Shown in pieces: positions 19,588 through 32,200 of a stretch of DNA of 64,000 bases. The notes below the pieces were generated by a model, which was not told the origin of the DNA, ran no database searches, and worked only from the letters and a program-made list of their open reading frames with translations. Each line of letters begins with the position of its first letter. Position 1 is the first letter of the stretch. The DNA is taken from assembly GCA_003117195.1 (NCBI GenBank), contig BDSI01000021.1, positions 558,001 to 622,000 of the forward strand, written 5' to 3'. A program made the translations under genes and the position numbers. This DNA is from Eudorina sp. 2006-703-Eu-15. Taxonomy: Eukaryota > Chlorophyta > Chlorophyceae > Chlamydomonadales > Volvocaceae.

Positions 19588-22500
19588 CCAACAGCAGCAG
19601 CAGCGCCAGCATCAGCGGGTCCGGTTGCTTCCCCGCCTGCGCTTCCTCCCTCGCTGATGCGCTGCTCCAGGCAGTTGGCCAGTGCATCCCGGGTGCGGAG
19701 GGCGGCGTCCCGGGCCACCTCCGCCTCCACCGACAGCCGCTCCCTATAGGTCAGGTCGGGTCAGGTTGGGTCAGGTCGGGTCAGGTCGGGACAGGTAGGG
19801 TCAGGTCGGGGGTCAGCTTGAGTCGGCTTGGAGGTTCAGGACATCGGGATGGGTTGTCGCGGCTTTGGGGTTGCCGCGGCTTGGGAGTATAGGAACTTGG
19901 CGCAGCTTCTGGGGGTACCGTATTCTGATATCTGGTGTCGTGATGTGTGACGGGGTTGACCTCCTTGTGTATGAATGTTTAATTGGCAGACCCACTACCG
20001 ACGCAAACCACAACAAACCCAACCCAACCCAAGGCTGCATGGGGGCCGCACCCCGCACCCCGCACCCACCCACCCACCTGGCTTGCAGAGCCGCCTGGGC
20101 CTCCCGGTGAGCAGCCGCAAGCTCCTCCTGAGGGCAGGGGGCAGACGGGGTTAGGGTGTAGATGCGGAGGAAAGAACTCGAGCAAGCGATGGGATGGGTG
20201 GGAAGAAGAGCGAGCCCAGCCTCCTGCGCTCCTGCTCTGCCTCCCACCTCCTCGAACACACACCACCTCGCCGGCCTGTCCATGGGCCCTCCCTCGCGCA
20301 CACGCCCGGATGGTGGGTCCTATACCACCCGCCCACCATCATGCAACGCACCCCTCCTGGCCCCTCCGGTGTGCCCTGCGTCTCTTAATCACTGTCTCAG
20401 CGATGCGGTTGTGCATACAGGTGTTGTGCCTGTGCCGTCGTGTGTCTGTCTGTGCTCCCCTGCATGTCGCCGCACAAAGACCCGTTGGGCGCCGACCCAC
20501 CTCCAGCGCCGCGATACGCCGCCGCGCCTCCGCCAGCTCCCGCACGGCGTCCGCGCGCCCAGCCTCCGCTGCGGCGGCGGCGGCCCGTGCCGCCTCACTC
20601 GCCTGGACCACATCCGCACCCGCCAGACGGCAGCCGATCACGAGGGAGAGTTGTGTTATGTTCCATCCATACAATACGGCGGAGACAAAACGGAGCCGCA
20701 ACGGGTAAGAAAGTCACTGACCCACTTGAAGCGGGCCACGCCAAGCTCGGCAGGTGGGGCCCGGCCGCCAAGGAACCCCAACCCAAACCCCCAAACCGCC
20801 CCTGGCCTCCCTCGCCTGATGGCCCGCCGATAGACCACATGTGTTTCATAAGAAGCCCACCCGCATGTGTCTTCAAAGGACCGCAGCCCAATCCCCTCCA
20901 AACGGCACCTCCCCCCCCAGCCACCCACCTGCACCTGGCCCGCCGCCAGCGCGTGCCGTACAGCGCCCAAGTCGGTCACCAGCGCCGCGTTCTGCATGGT
21001 ATGGTGTGCAGCCACCGACATGGTAACCGACATGCCAACTGCAATATGGCAACCGACATGGTAACTAACATGGTAACAGCAAAATCTCCCTCGCTCCATC
21101 CCAATCATCCCAGGGCAAGAGCTACGATTGGAGCTCCCGATTGGGGCCCTTGCCTCCATTACTTGAAACAGCAATCACGACAGCGGTAATGAGCGCTATG
21201 AACCGCCGCAGTGTGTCCCACCAGTGACCCATCACCACTTCCTCCGCCACTACCACTACCACCACCACCAGTCCACCACCACCAGCTCCCCCGCGCACGT
21301 ACCCGGTTCCGGAGCGTCTCCACCTCCTCCTGCAGCTCCGCCACCTGCGCCGCCCACCGCCCCGACTCCGCCACAGACGCCGCCACCACCGCCGCCAGCT
21401 GCTCCCGCAGCACAAACAGCTCCGACTGCATCTCCGCCTCGTACACACCGCCCGCAGCGGCGGCAGCGGCGCCGCTGGCGGCGGCATCCCCAAACAGCGC
21501 CGCGTCACCGGCAGCGGCGCCGTCACCGGCCTGGGCCTCCGCCGCCTCCTGCGCCCTCCGCCGGTCGACCTCCTCCGCCGTCTCCCGCAGCGCCCGGGCC
21601 CCCTCCGCCGCGAGGAGCTTGCGCTGCAGCACCGTCACCTGATCGGCCAGTGCGTCGCGCTCCTGTTGTACGGCAACGGCCAACCGAAGGGCCAACCGAA
21701 TGGCCCGTGGGTCCCCCGGTACCGAGTGCGGGCAGTGAAGGGCCATTGGGGAAGGGATGAGGGCACAGAGATGGGGGAAGGAGAGGAAGTGAGGGCGAAA
21801 GAAAGGACGCGGTGAGAGAATGAGGGCGGGTTTGTCAGTAAACGCACACGCACCTAACTGCGCGTCCCGCGCTCACCGCATTGCCCGCCCGATACACCCC
21901 ACCCACCCACCTGCACCGCCGCCAGCAGCCGCCGGTGCTCCTCCAGCGGCACGCTCTGCGCACCGTCGTGGGGCGAGGACGGCAGCGAGGACGGGCACTC
22001 GACCGGGTCGCTACGGCCGCCCTCCGCCGGTGCCGGTGGTGCCGAGGCCGTCCCCCTGGACAGCGCCCTCAGCTGCATCAGCCGCTGGTACTCCTCCTGA
22101 GGCACCAACACACCGTCCTGCGGGCGGGCGGGCGGGGGGCGGCGAGTTTTTCGTCCACTTCGGGGTAGCACAATTACAAAGAAGGATTGACCCCATCCCA
22201 TAAAGGCGAGGTCGAGGGGATAAGAGGTACGAGGGAGGTACGAGGGGGGTGCATGCATGCCCCAAGGTTACTAGCACATCCCAGGTTCAATCCCCGCGAT
22301 CTGCGTCTAGATAAATACGGGCACAGACAGCAAGGCACCGACGTCGATGGCCGCTTCAATCCCCAAACCCCACCTGCGCCGCCTGCGCCAGCTCCGCCTC
22401 CGCCTGCAGCCGGGCCGCCTCCGCCGCCTCCTCGCGCAGCTGCTGCGTCTCAGCCACCAGGAAGGTCTGAGGGCCGGCAGTCGCATCCCACATCGGTGTC

Positions 22501-25500
22501 CCAACAAGGCGCGTCGTGGGCCATGGGAAATTAGGGGGGACCTCTAACACATGGATCTGGGTCAGTGCTGGGGTCCCAAACCTCATTCGGGGCCACCGCG
22601 ACATTATCTAGCGCCCCACGGGTCATTGCAACGAACGACAGTTAACCACGGATTACAGCATCATCCCAGTGACCATGGGTCACAGCCCCTTGAGTGATGG
22701 CCCACAGACGCGTCGACATTTCATGGATTGCACCAACCACTCACCATCTGGTTTCGGAGGGAGCACAGCTCCGCGTACTCGGACCTGGACACCGCCACGC
22801 ACTCCTGACTGAACCGCCTCAGCTCCCGCTCCAGCTCCGCCTTCTCACTCAGCAGCTCGGCAACACTGACGCTGTCGCGGAACGTGGGCGCGTGGAACGC
22901 GCCGCCGCCGCCGCCATCACCGCTGCGGCGATCCGACGCCGAAGCTGGTGGCGGCTGCTGCTGGGCGCGCGGCGTCCCCGCCTCTGAGCAAGGCGCCGCA
23001 ACCGATGGCGGAGGCGGAGGCGGAGGCGCGGAGTCGGCGGTCACTCGGGCGGAGAGGCGGCCCCGTGCGGCATCGGCTGCCAGCACCCGCAAGTGCTCCT
23101 CCAGGTTCTCGCGTTCGGCCTGTACGGTATGAATGGGCCGCCCGGCGGCGGCCGCGAACGATCGCGGCAGGTTGGGCGACCGCGGTACCACGGCGCCACG
23201 CCCCCGTGCCGATTAACCCCGGTATGCCGTACACCGTGCAATCACCCCATTGCAACAGACCGACAATCGGAAGGCGGGAAACCCTAACCCAGTGACCCAT
23301 GGGTCTGTCCTGCTGCCGTAACCCATTACCTATGTCGCTACACGCAAAAGTATATGGTGGTCACGGGAGAAATGGCGCACCCTGACAATGTGCAGGAGCA
23401 CCGCGGGCACACCCTGACACGACCGCGGACGCCCCATCCCGCCAGCACGGAGTTGCACGGCACCAGCAGCTCCAGGCAGTGACGTCAGGAGCGAAACCCA
23501 AGAGCGATTCCCCACCTGGAGGTCCTCCACCAGGGCCTCCAGCTCCGAAACCCGGTCGGTGAGTCGCAGCCGCTCGTCGTCGTCCCCTGGGCTGGATGAT
23601 CCACGGGCCGCTGCCCCGTCCCGCCCCTCCTCTCCGGCGCCGCCGGCCGAGGCCGTGCCGTCCGCCTCAGCGGAGAAGCTGATCAGCGCGTGGATCTGTA
23701 CGGCAACATTCATGTACGGCAACCATGTCGTACATCCATGTCACCAAGGGGTAACAGGCGCGGGACGCCGATATCAGATCGCGGGATGCCGATCTCAGTC
23801 CGAGATCGAGAGGATTTCTTTTGTAAACATACGCACGCGTTTGCTCCCTCGCCGAATGCGCATGCTCGCGCTCGCCGCACACACGCGCAGCCGCACCTCT
23901 TGCCCTTACTCTTTACCTTACCCACACCCGCGCCAAGGCCTTTGGTCCCCACCACCACCAGACACACCCATACTTGCAACTGAATTGGGTCGGGCGGGTG
24001 TCCACGGCGCTCATCAACATGCTTACCCGCGTGCAAACACGGCCACGCACCGCTGCAGGGTCTGTTCGGGCGGGTCCCTTCAACGGTACTGGCCCACACA
24101 CAGGGGCATCCCGTATGCCATCAGACCGCCCCCGGCCCCCACCCCATAAAGCATTTAGAAGGATACATAGTGCGTGTGTGTGCGTGCGTGTGTGTGCGTG
24201 TGTATGTATGTGTGCCTGTGTGTGTGTGAGTACAGATACGAACCGCGCAAGGTACGGTGGACCCAGATGCCCCTCCGCACACCAGTCCCCACTAGGGACC
24301 TTCAGGGGCGGCCCACCTGCCGCTGCAGCGCCTCCCGCTCCAGAGTCCAGCGCACAGATGCGGACTCCTGCTGCCGCCGGCTCTCCTGAGGGGGGAGAAA
24401 ACGGGAGGGGGAGGGAGGGAGGGGGAGGGCGCGGGCTGTGGTGGGCCGAACAGCAGGATGAATTCGAGGACTCAATCGGTCTGGGGAAAGCGAATGGACA
24501 GACTGTCCCGACTGACACAAGGACGCCGCAGAGGAGGGTGTGGGGAGAGGGATGGCATGATGGCGATGTTGCAGTCGGGTGGAGGGCAGCATGGGGCGCC
24601 CCGAAGGGGTGAGGCGGCCAGCGCTGCGCCGGTCCCAAATGGGGCCGACGGGCGGGGGACAGGGGGAAGGGGCTTCTTGGGGAGGTGCAGCTTACCTCCA
24701 GTTGCCGCTGCAGGTCCGCCAAAGCCGTCAGAAGTTCGGGCTGGGTGCCGCTGATGCTCACGTTGGCGGTTGAGGCGGCGGACACGGCGGAGCCTGTAGC
24801 ACGGCGACAAAAAAATTTATGTTCACAGCGATGCGTTTTACATTACAGGACGACTCGGTACAACAAATGATGAGGAACAAAGGTACGCAGGTCGCCAACA
24901 CCGTCGGGGCGGAAGTGACCGAGCAAAACCGGTTGCATTCACGCAGCGACCGTAAACATAACAATTGAAACATAGAAAATTCTGTTGCTTAAAGTAGAAA
25001 TGTCCTGCAAGGGACCGCGATGTTCCTCCAACTGTCGTCAACACCCCGACAGGTATGGTGATGTCGGCTCCCCAGCACTTGCTTCCCCTCCGATTGAGTG
25101 TTACATGTCGATAACAGAACAGCACGTTAACATATTTTCCAAACCGTTCAATGCGTGGTTACCGTTGCCCAGTACCCACCCGTCTGGTTCGGACTTGCAC
25201 TTCTGGAGGACGCGAAAGACGTCGATGTGCTGGGCTCTCTCGCACTGCCTTGGCTTGCGTCCTCACGCCCCGTGTCACTGCCTGTGTCGCTGCCCGTCAG
25301 CATGCTGGAGCCTGCCCGCTCATGCCTGGCACCCTGCCGGGCATCGTCTCCAGCCAAGGCGTGCTTTGCTGCTTCTTCCAATCGCCGCTTCTCTTCAAGC
25401 CATTTCTGCCTATCATGATAAAACTGCTTTGTCAACATGGATATCTGCTCCCTGAGCTCCATAAGCTCATAGTCAGAATCATTCGCTGCCTGCTCCACAG

Positions 25501-25534
25501 CCTGCACATCTTCGTCCTCTTGAAAGTATTCCAT
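18838..25534 (-). CDS. Large coiled-coil protein (13 exons, about 872 aa)
   Basis: Hand model, all GT-AG and phase-consistent: 25534-25180, 24793-24696, 24385-24317, 23695-23516, 23119-22745, 22466-22374, 22117-21911, 21662-21303, 20991-20929, 20602-20501, 20127-20078, 19743-19479, 19239-18838. The N-terminus is MEYFQEDEDVQAVEQAAND with an early heptad stretch (LMELREQISMLTKQF). Most later exons are pure coiled coil: LLTALADLQRQLE, LTDRVSELEALVEDLQ, ELLSEKAELERELRRF, ERDALADQVTVLQRKLLAAE, VAELQEEVETLRNR, AVRELAEARRRIAALE. Gly/Ala/Pro-rich linkers separate them; the C-terminus is a disordered Gly/Ala tail. No enzymatic motif or membrane segment. Such proteins in algae are often centrosomal, basal-body or Golgi scaffolds, but nothing specific can be claimed. 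It is divergent from the OPR gene. Confidence 0.85.
19741..19812 (+). repeat. Tandem GGGTCAGGTC-type repeat in an intron
   Basis: About seven copies of a 10-bp unit (GGGTCAGGTC and variants) directly next to the acceptor of exon 12 of the coiled-coil gene; on the transcribed strand this gives a pyrimidine-rich run before CTATAG. Confidence 0.8.
24170..24232 (+). repeat. (GT)n-rich microsatellite
   Basis: Interrupted GTGTGTGCGT-type repeat within the intron between exons 3 and 4 of the coiled-coil gene. Confidence 0.85.
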
Positions 25535-25800
25535 GATGATGCCCCTTGCCTCGATCCCCCAGCGCCTTCGCTGACGGTTATCCCGGTGATGACTCGCTCA
25601 AAAGTACACTAACAAGCCGGCAAATTATTTCAGGTGGTCGCCATCTGGTGCCACATGTAAGGAGTGTAGCGATGCAGTCCTAGGAACACGCCCTGCAGAC
25701 CGCAGAGCACCTGCTACCTGCCAGCGCAAAACTCAGTAACGAGCCGGTACGCTCAGTTAGGTTGACAATTCTAAAAAATAAAAGTTGAAGTGTATGCTAA

Positions 25801-26217
25801 CTGCAGCGAGTGATTGAGAAGGTGTGGTACGTATGTCTACCAACTATGCCGGTGCCGCGTCGTCCGTGCGCGTTGTGACGCACGACCGTGCGACGTGCGC
25901 CAAGGCATTTCCTCGTAGAATCATCAGTGGACGTGGCAGCGTGATGCACCGACCGGTAGGCTGAAGCAAGGAATTCAGTTCGTACGATAATTTTGGCCTT
26001 CACTGTTCACTCTATTGTGAAGGTTCTCCATTACCAGCATCGCGATGGCCTTGTGAAAAGCGTGATTATTATCTAACTGTGTTCATATGTACCGCTTTTG
26101 ACAAGTTGGTGATATACAGTAGCGCGTCGCGCTGCGTTTCATGCCTGAATCCGTGCACGTCTGCGCTCGGGATCATTCATAGATCTACTTTAGAATACCT
26201 GCCTACAAATGATGTAG
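25801..26217. repeat. Dispersed repeat, copy 2, in the divergent promoter
   Basis: Second copy of the DNA at 1-332, here with an additional internal stretch (about 26000-26090). It lies between the start codons of the coiled-coil gene (25534, minus) and the OPR gene (26241, plus), ending 24 bp before the latter. Lower GC than the genes on both sides. It may have brought, or may now be part of, the shared promoter. Confidence 0.9.
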
Positions 26218-26240
26218 GCATCGCCCTAGACTTCGGCGCC

Positions 26241-29200
26241 ATGACACTGCGCAGTAGTCGGAACCTGGCGGGCTGCCACAACGCCCTCGACATCGCTTGT
26301 CAGAGCAACGCCGCCGCTGCACCACACCTCGCGGCCATCTCCCTCCTCCCTACCACAACCTGCAACAGCAACGTCAGCCCCCAAACCCACATCGCCTCCA
26401 TCGTTTTGTGCGCACACCGCCTCTTCCTCACCCTTACCCTTCCGGTGGCAACCAGCCCCCTCAGCCCCGCGCCACGTCAGGGCACCGCGAACTCGTCCAC
26501 ACTCGCGCAACGCCCTGCTCAATCCACGCATGACACCGGGGGCCCTCCCCATGGTCTCGCTCAGCCCTCATTCGCCTTCACACCACCCTTCTGCTTACGG
26601 CCGCCGCCGCCACCGCCGCCGCCGAGCTATCCCCGTCCGGCGCCCACCCCCACCGCCTCCGTAGTCAGCCCAGTGCCTCTGCCACCCTCGCCGCGGGTAC
26701 CCGGGGCCAGGCAGCCACCCCTGACATTGGGCGGTGAGCCGACTGGCTCTTGCGGCAGCGGTGGATGCGGTGGGTGCGGCCGTCGATGGCCGGGCACCTA
26801 CCGCCACACGGCGATGTTGCTATTGAGCAGCAGTGGCAGTGGCGGCACTCGCGGAGTCAGTGGCGGTCCCAGTGCAGCGGCTGAAGGGGCCGTCGCCGGA
26901 CGCGGTGACTCGGGAAGCCCGGGTTGCAGCAGCAGCAGTCCGGCAGGCGTGAGGGACGGTTGCAGCAGCAGCACCACCGCCACCACCGCCACCACCATCA
27001 CTGGCAGTCACAGCAGCCGGAGCAGTAGTGCGGCATGCAGCGCCGGGCATGGCGCAGGCGCCGGTGGTGCTGCGCCCGTGGGGGGCGGGAGGGACGACCC
27101 GGGTGGATCTGCCGGTGGAGCTGGAGGGGGAGGTGGGGCGGCGGGCGGAGGCGACCACGGAGGGGGCGGTCGACTTGCGGGCAGTGGTGGCGCAGCGGCC
27201 GCCTGCGGTCAAGAAGGGCCAGTTGAAGTCGGGACAAATCGAGGAGGCGGCGTTGGAGGAGCGGACCTAGTAGGAGGCAGCAGCGGAGGAGGCGGAGGAG
27301 GCGGAGGAGCAGCCCAACGGGGAGGCGGAGGAGGTGGAGGCGGTTCTGGTAAAGGCCGTCGCGGCGGTGATCCCCTCAGTGGCGGTGTTCCGGAGCGGCG
27401 GCCCCAGCGAGGGAAGTCGTCTGGGCGCTTCAAGGACGCGGCTAATCTGCGGGTACGGGGTAGTGATGTGTGGCAGGGTGGGGTTTGGTGGCGTGTCCGG
27501 AGGACAGGCTCATACCGCTGGGCAGGGTTCACGCCATAGAAGTCTGTGTATCCGAATACCGAATGTATTCGATGGAGGCGGGGTGGCCGTTGAAGCACTG
27601 ACGATTGGGAGGGGTACCGGGTCCAGTCGGACGAAATCGCGTAACATATCCCTGACGACGTACAACTTGTACGGCACGCCCTGTACGGCACGTCCCGACA
27701 GGACCTGGAAGCGGCGGTGACGCAGCACAAGGCCCGCCTGGCAGGCGACCCCGGGCTGTTGGCCACCGCTCTGGGCCGGCTGGGGCAGCTCTTCACCGCC
27801 GGGTGCCCCGCAGGGAGCGGGACCGGTGCTGTTACTGCTGCTCCTGCTGCTCCTGCTGCGATTGCTGCGATTGCTGCGACTACTGCTACTGCCGTTGTGC
27901 CCAATGTGGCAAACGTGCCGCCAAAAGTGGCTGGAGCGCCGACAGCGGCGCCCCCGAGTACGACTTCAGCGGCGGTGTCGAACGTTGTGCATCGGGCAGC
28001 AGCAGCAGCAGCAGCAGCCCAGGACGCATCATCTGAGGTGGTTTCGGAGGCGGACTCCGGGGCGGTGCTGGGCCCGCTTGCGGTGTCCCACGGGTCGCGC
28101 CAGCTGCAACAGGCCCAGCTGCAGGACCAGCGTGGCGCAGCGCAGGAGCCGGCGGTTCAGGGAGGACCGACGGGCCAGGAGGGCGACCAGGCGGGGTCGC
28201 AGTCGGAGTCGGAGTCGGAGGTGGCGGGGCGGCTGCTGGTCGGTCTGCTTCCTGAGGTGGCGGCCGCGGCTCCGCGGATGCGCGCCGCGGAGCTCAGCTC
28301 CAGTGCCTGGGCCATTGGTGGGTCGATGGGTCGGGGCGTGTGGATGCCACTGCACCCGTCCACCCGTCCACCCGTCCACCCATCCACTCATCCACCTCCG
28401 TATCTCTTTCCATCCATCCACCCATGACTTCATTCGTGTCGTGTATCCATTTGCGCATCCATCTCCCGACAGGCAAGCTGCGGCCCCTTTGGGAGGCCCG
28501 CCCGGGGGAGCGCGATGCCGCCCTCATCGCCGTGGATGCCGTCGCCGCCCGACTCGCCGACGACTGGCGGCAGCACTTCCCAGCTGGGGGCGGCGGCGGC
28601 AGCAGCTCCGGCGGTGCCACCCTGGAGTCGGCCGCTGGTCATCCGGCCAGCGGCGCCGCCGCCACAGGGCCCCACAGCTCCCTTGCCGACCCCGCTTCCG
28701 CCACCACCACCACCTCCACCGCCACCACCACCACCACCACCACCACCACTGCCACCACATCAGCTGGTTCCCCTACCGGCAGCCGGCGGTCGAGAGCCCC
28801 CTGGTCAGAGGCGCGCAGCCACGACGTGTCCAGCCTTGCCTGGGGTCTGGCGCGCTGCTGGCAGCCAGAGACCACCGGCGGGGTCGGCGGCAGCCGCGGC
28901 AGCGGCATCGACCCCAGCACCCAGCTGCACCCGGCTCCTCGCAGCGGCGCCGCCACCCGGGGAAGCCCCTTGGGTGAGGCCGCAGCGCGTGGCTCGGCGG
29001 CCGCTGCGGTTGGCGCCGGGATGGATGCGCGGCAGCCACAGGAGGCGGGCTCACCGGGGGGGGCGGCAGCGTCGTCAGACACGGCGGGAGGGCTGCAGGG
29101 TGTGGCCGCGGCGGGGCTGCTGGGAGCGGAGCTGGGAGCGCAGCTGGGGCGGCGGGAGGCGGCGTGGCAGTGGCTGGCGGCGGGCGCGGGCGACGTGGTT

Positions 29201-32200
29201 TGGTCGGGTCAGGCGCGGGAGGTCGCCAACCTGGTCTGGGGGTTCACGGCGGCGGGCAGGTGAGCGGGGCGGGGCGGGCGGGGGTTCAACTGAAAAAAGA
29301 AATAAACCCCGAGAACGTCCCGGGCACACCCAACACAAGGGCGGGGGAACGCTTCGGATCTTGCTGCATGTAATCACCTCAGTGTTCTCACAATAATATT
29401 TTAAAGTTCAGTGTTCGAATAATGACGATGTCGGAGAGTTTTGGAGCCAATTGAACCGCTGTGGGGACCTTCAGATTTAAATTTGAATTTGGACGAGCAG
29501 TGAAGCCGCCGGGCGTTGGGGTGCGTGCGCGCAACTGAGCAACTGCATCATGCGACCCGTCAGACCGTCCCTGACCCCGCGGGCTCCCGCGGTAAGCGCC
29601 TGTCGCGTCCGCCTCCCGCACTACTCTCTGTGACCCTCTGCCAGGCCTGAGCCCCAAGTGTACGACAACCTACGCGCGGTAAGCCTCGAGTGGTACTTGG
29701 TGGTCGTGGGGGTGGCGCCATTCGTGGCTCCCCTGCCGTCGTGCTCGTTTGAGGGCTTCGAACCCGATCGTCGGGAGGTGCCCACAGACAACAGGTACTG
29801 CTGCGGGCGCCATACCTTCCCTCCTTGCCTTCTCTTCTGCTCGTGGACGTTTGTCTGTTCGTCTTTCCCTGGGGTGCAGGGACCAACGGGGTGGGGTGTG
29901 GTGGCCTAAGAGAAATGGGGTGCGGCCGTGTGGGTCGCCTCCGCGCCATCACCAGACGCCGCGCCAACCCCGCCCACCCTCCGCCGCGCCGGGGTTCGTT
30001 TCTGGGTCTGGTTGCTCTGTTTTTTACCGCCCCCGCCGTGCCCTGCCCGCCCACCCCACAGGCGCTAGCGGACCCCCTCCGCGGCCCAGCGCTGGTGGCC
30101 CAGCTCCGAGAGGAGGAGTGCACCGTGGTCCTGGCCGCCCTGGCGACCGCGGTTTCGGGGCGCCAGGGGGCCCCGGCTGGCCCCGCGACCGCCGCCGCAG
30201 TTGCCGCGTCGACGGCGGTTGCCGCGCACGGCGGCGGTGGACGGACCGCCGATGGCGGCCCTGCGCCATCCGAGCCACCGGCGGCGATGACGGCGGCGGC
30301 GACGGCGGCGGCGGGTCGTGGCGGCGTCGCGGGCGCCCCGGTGGGCCGGGCGCTGGCCCAGCTGGGGCCTCGGGCGGCCCATCTGGCGCTGAATGGTGGG
30401 GGCTTGGGGTTGGCTTGCGCATTACGGCACCATGCCAAGTACGGATGTACGGATGTACGGTACTGCTGGATCCACGCAACAAGGAAACCACATGCTTTCA
30501 TGAAATGTTATCCCACACAATCCCGGGCGCTGAACTGCGTGGGTTCCAGTGGGGAGTTGGGGAATGCGGAAATGGGTCGCTCGCGGCTCTCCAACCCCCT
30601 TTTCCCGGGTCCCTTGATGTTGTCTGGGAGGCGCCGCAGCCGCCCCTGCCCCTGCCCCGCACCAGCGCTGCAAACGATTTGCGATCCTCCTTAGTCTCTC
30701 CTCCTGCTCTCTGTCCCTTTCCGATCTCGCTCCCGATCTCCCTTCCGATCTCCCTTCCGATCTCCCTTCCGATCTCCCTTCTGATCTCCCTTCTGATCTC
30801 GCTCCCGATCTCCCTTCCGATCTCGCTCCCGATCTCCCTTCCGATCTCCCTTCCGATCTCCCTTCTGGTCTTCCTTCTGATCTTGCTTACGCTCCAGGGA
30901 GGCTGACGGGGCGTCAGATCAGCGGCATGCTTCGGTCGCTGGCGGAGATACAGGTAAGGAGGGGTGCGGGTTAATGGGGTGTTATTTTATTTAGGACGAG
31001 TGTCAACATGTCTTTGCGGTGTTGTATCCCCGAGCGGCGGGGCAGCAGGAAACGTGCCGCAGCCATTGTGTGGGTTTACAGTAACCGTTATAAGGCGGGC
31101 CCCACTGTGGATTGTGTTGTTACGAATATGCGGATGCGTAGGCCGTAATGTGGTGCATGGTGCCGCCCCTCACATGCCCCGCGTCAGGAGGCGACCCGCG
31201 AGGTGGAGCTGGGCGGCGAGTGGCTGCAGGTAACGTGCCCCGCACGTGACTGCCACAGCCATGACTGCTACAGCCTGGCCGTACTGGCTGTAGCTCAACT
31301 TGGACGCAATGTACCCCCACAGCAGCAGATTCAGAGGCGCTGTGGCTTTTGTCCCCGTCCTCCTCTACCTCCTCCTTCTCCTCCTCCTCCCCCTCCTCCC
31401 CCTCCTCCTCCTCCTCCTCCACCTCTACCTCTACCTCTTGATTCGGCATCACGCGCATTTCGTTCTGACACAACTGACGCGGCAGTGGCAGTGGCAGTGC
31501 CGTACCAGTTCAGTCGTAATGGGCGAAGGGCAACGGTCGGAAGTCGTTGTTGCTGCTGTTGCAGCAGCACACTGTTCGCGACACGGCTGCTGCTACTGCC
31601 GCCATTTTTTGAGGCTGCTGCTACTTCCGCTACTGCTAATGTTTTTCCTGATGGGATGTGCTGATGATGCTGCTCGTGAACAGACCTTGGCTCGCCGCGC
31701 GGGGCACAAGGCGCGCTACATGGACGGTCAAGCGCTCGGAGACGCCGCCTGGGCGCTGGGAAAGGTGCGTTCATGGTTCATCAGCCGCCCGGGCGTCGTG
31801 CGCTTTAAGCAGGCCGTGATGCTGTGCGTGGGATGGGGTCGGATGGGTCGATGGGCAGTGTGTGCTAACACCCCTCGGTCCCTCGCTGTGTGAAGTGCCT
31901 GGTTGCGTTCCCCAGAGTTTCTCCCCCACCGATGCGGCCAGTGTGTTGGATCCGTCATTCTGGACGGTTCTGGATGCATCATCGCCAAGAGCCGAAGCGT
32001 GTTGGGAAAGAAAGACCCACCCGCGACCATCCTGATGGGTTAACAGCGGATTCGGACGCCTCCCTCCCTTCCTCCCCCCTCCCTAAGTAAGTCTACCAAT
32101 TCCTGCACCCTCCCTCCCTCCCTCCCTCCCTGCCCCTCAGCTCCGCCTGCGGGAGGAGTCCGCCCTGGAGTCGATATGCGCCGCCGCGCTCGCTGCGCTG

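Noticed and set aside
26079..27539. 487-codon Gly/Ser-rich frame as one exon of the OPR gene
   Set aside because: From about 26734 on its third positions are poor in GC, whereas another frame has the expected codon bias. Only the first part (26241-26733) is kept as a likely exon.
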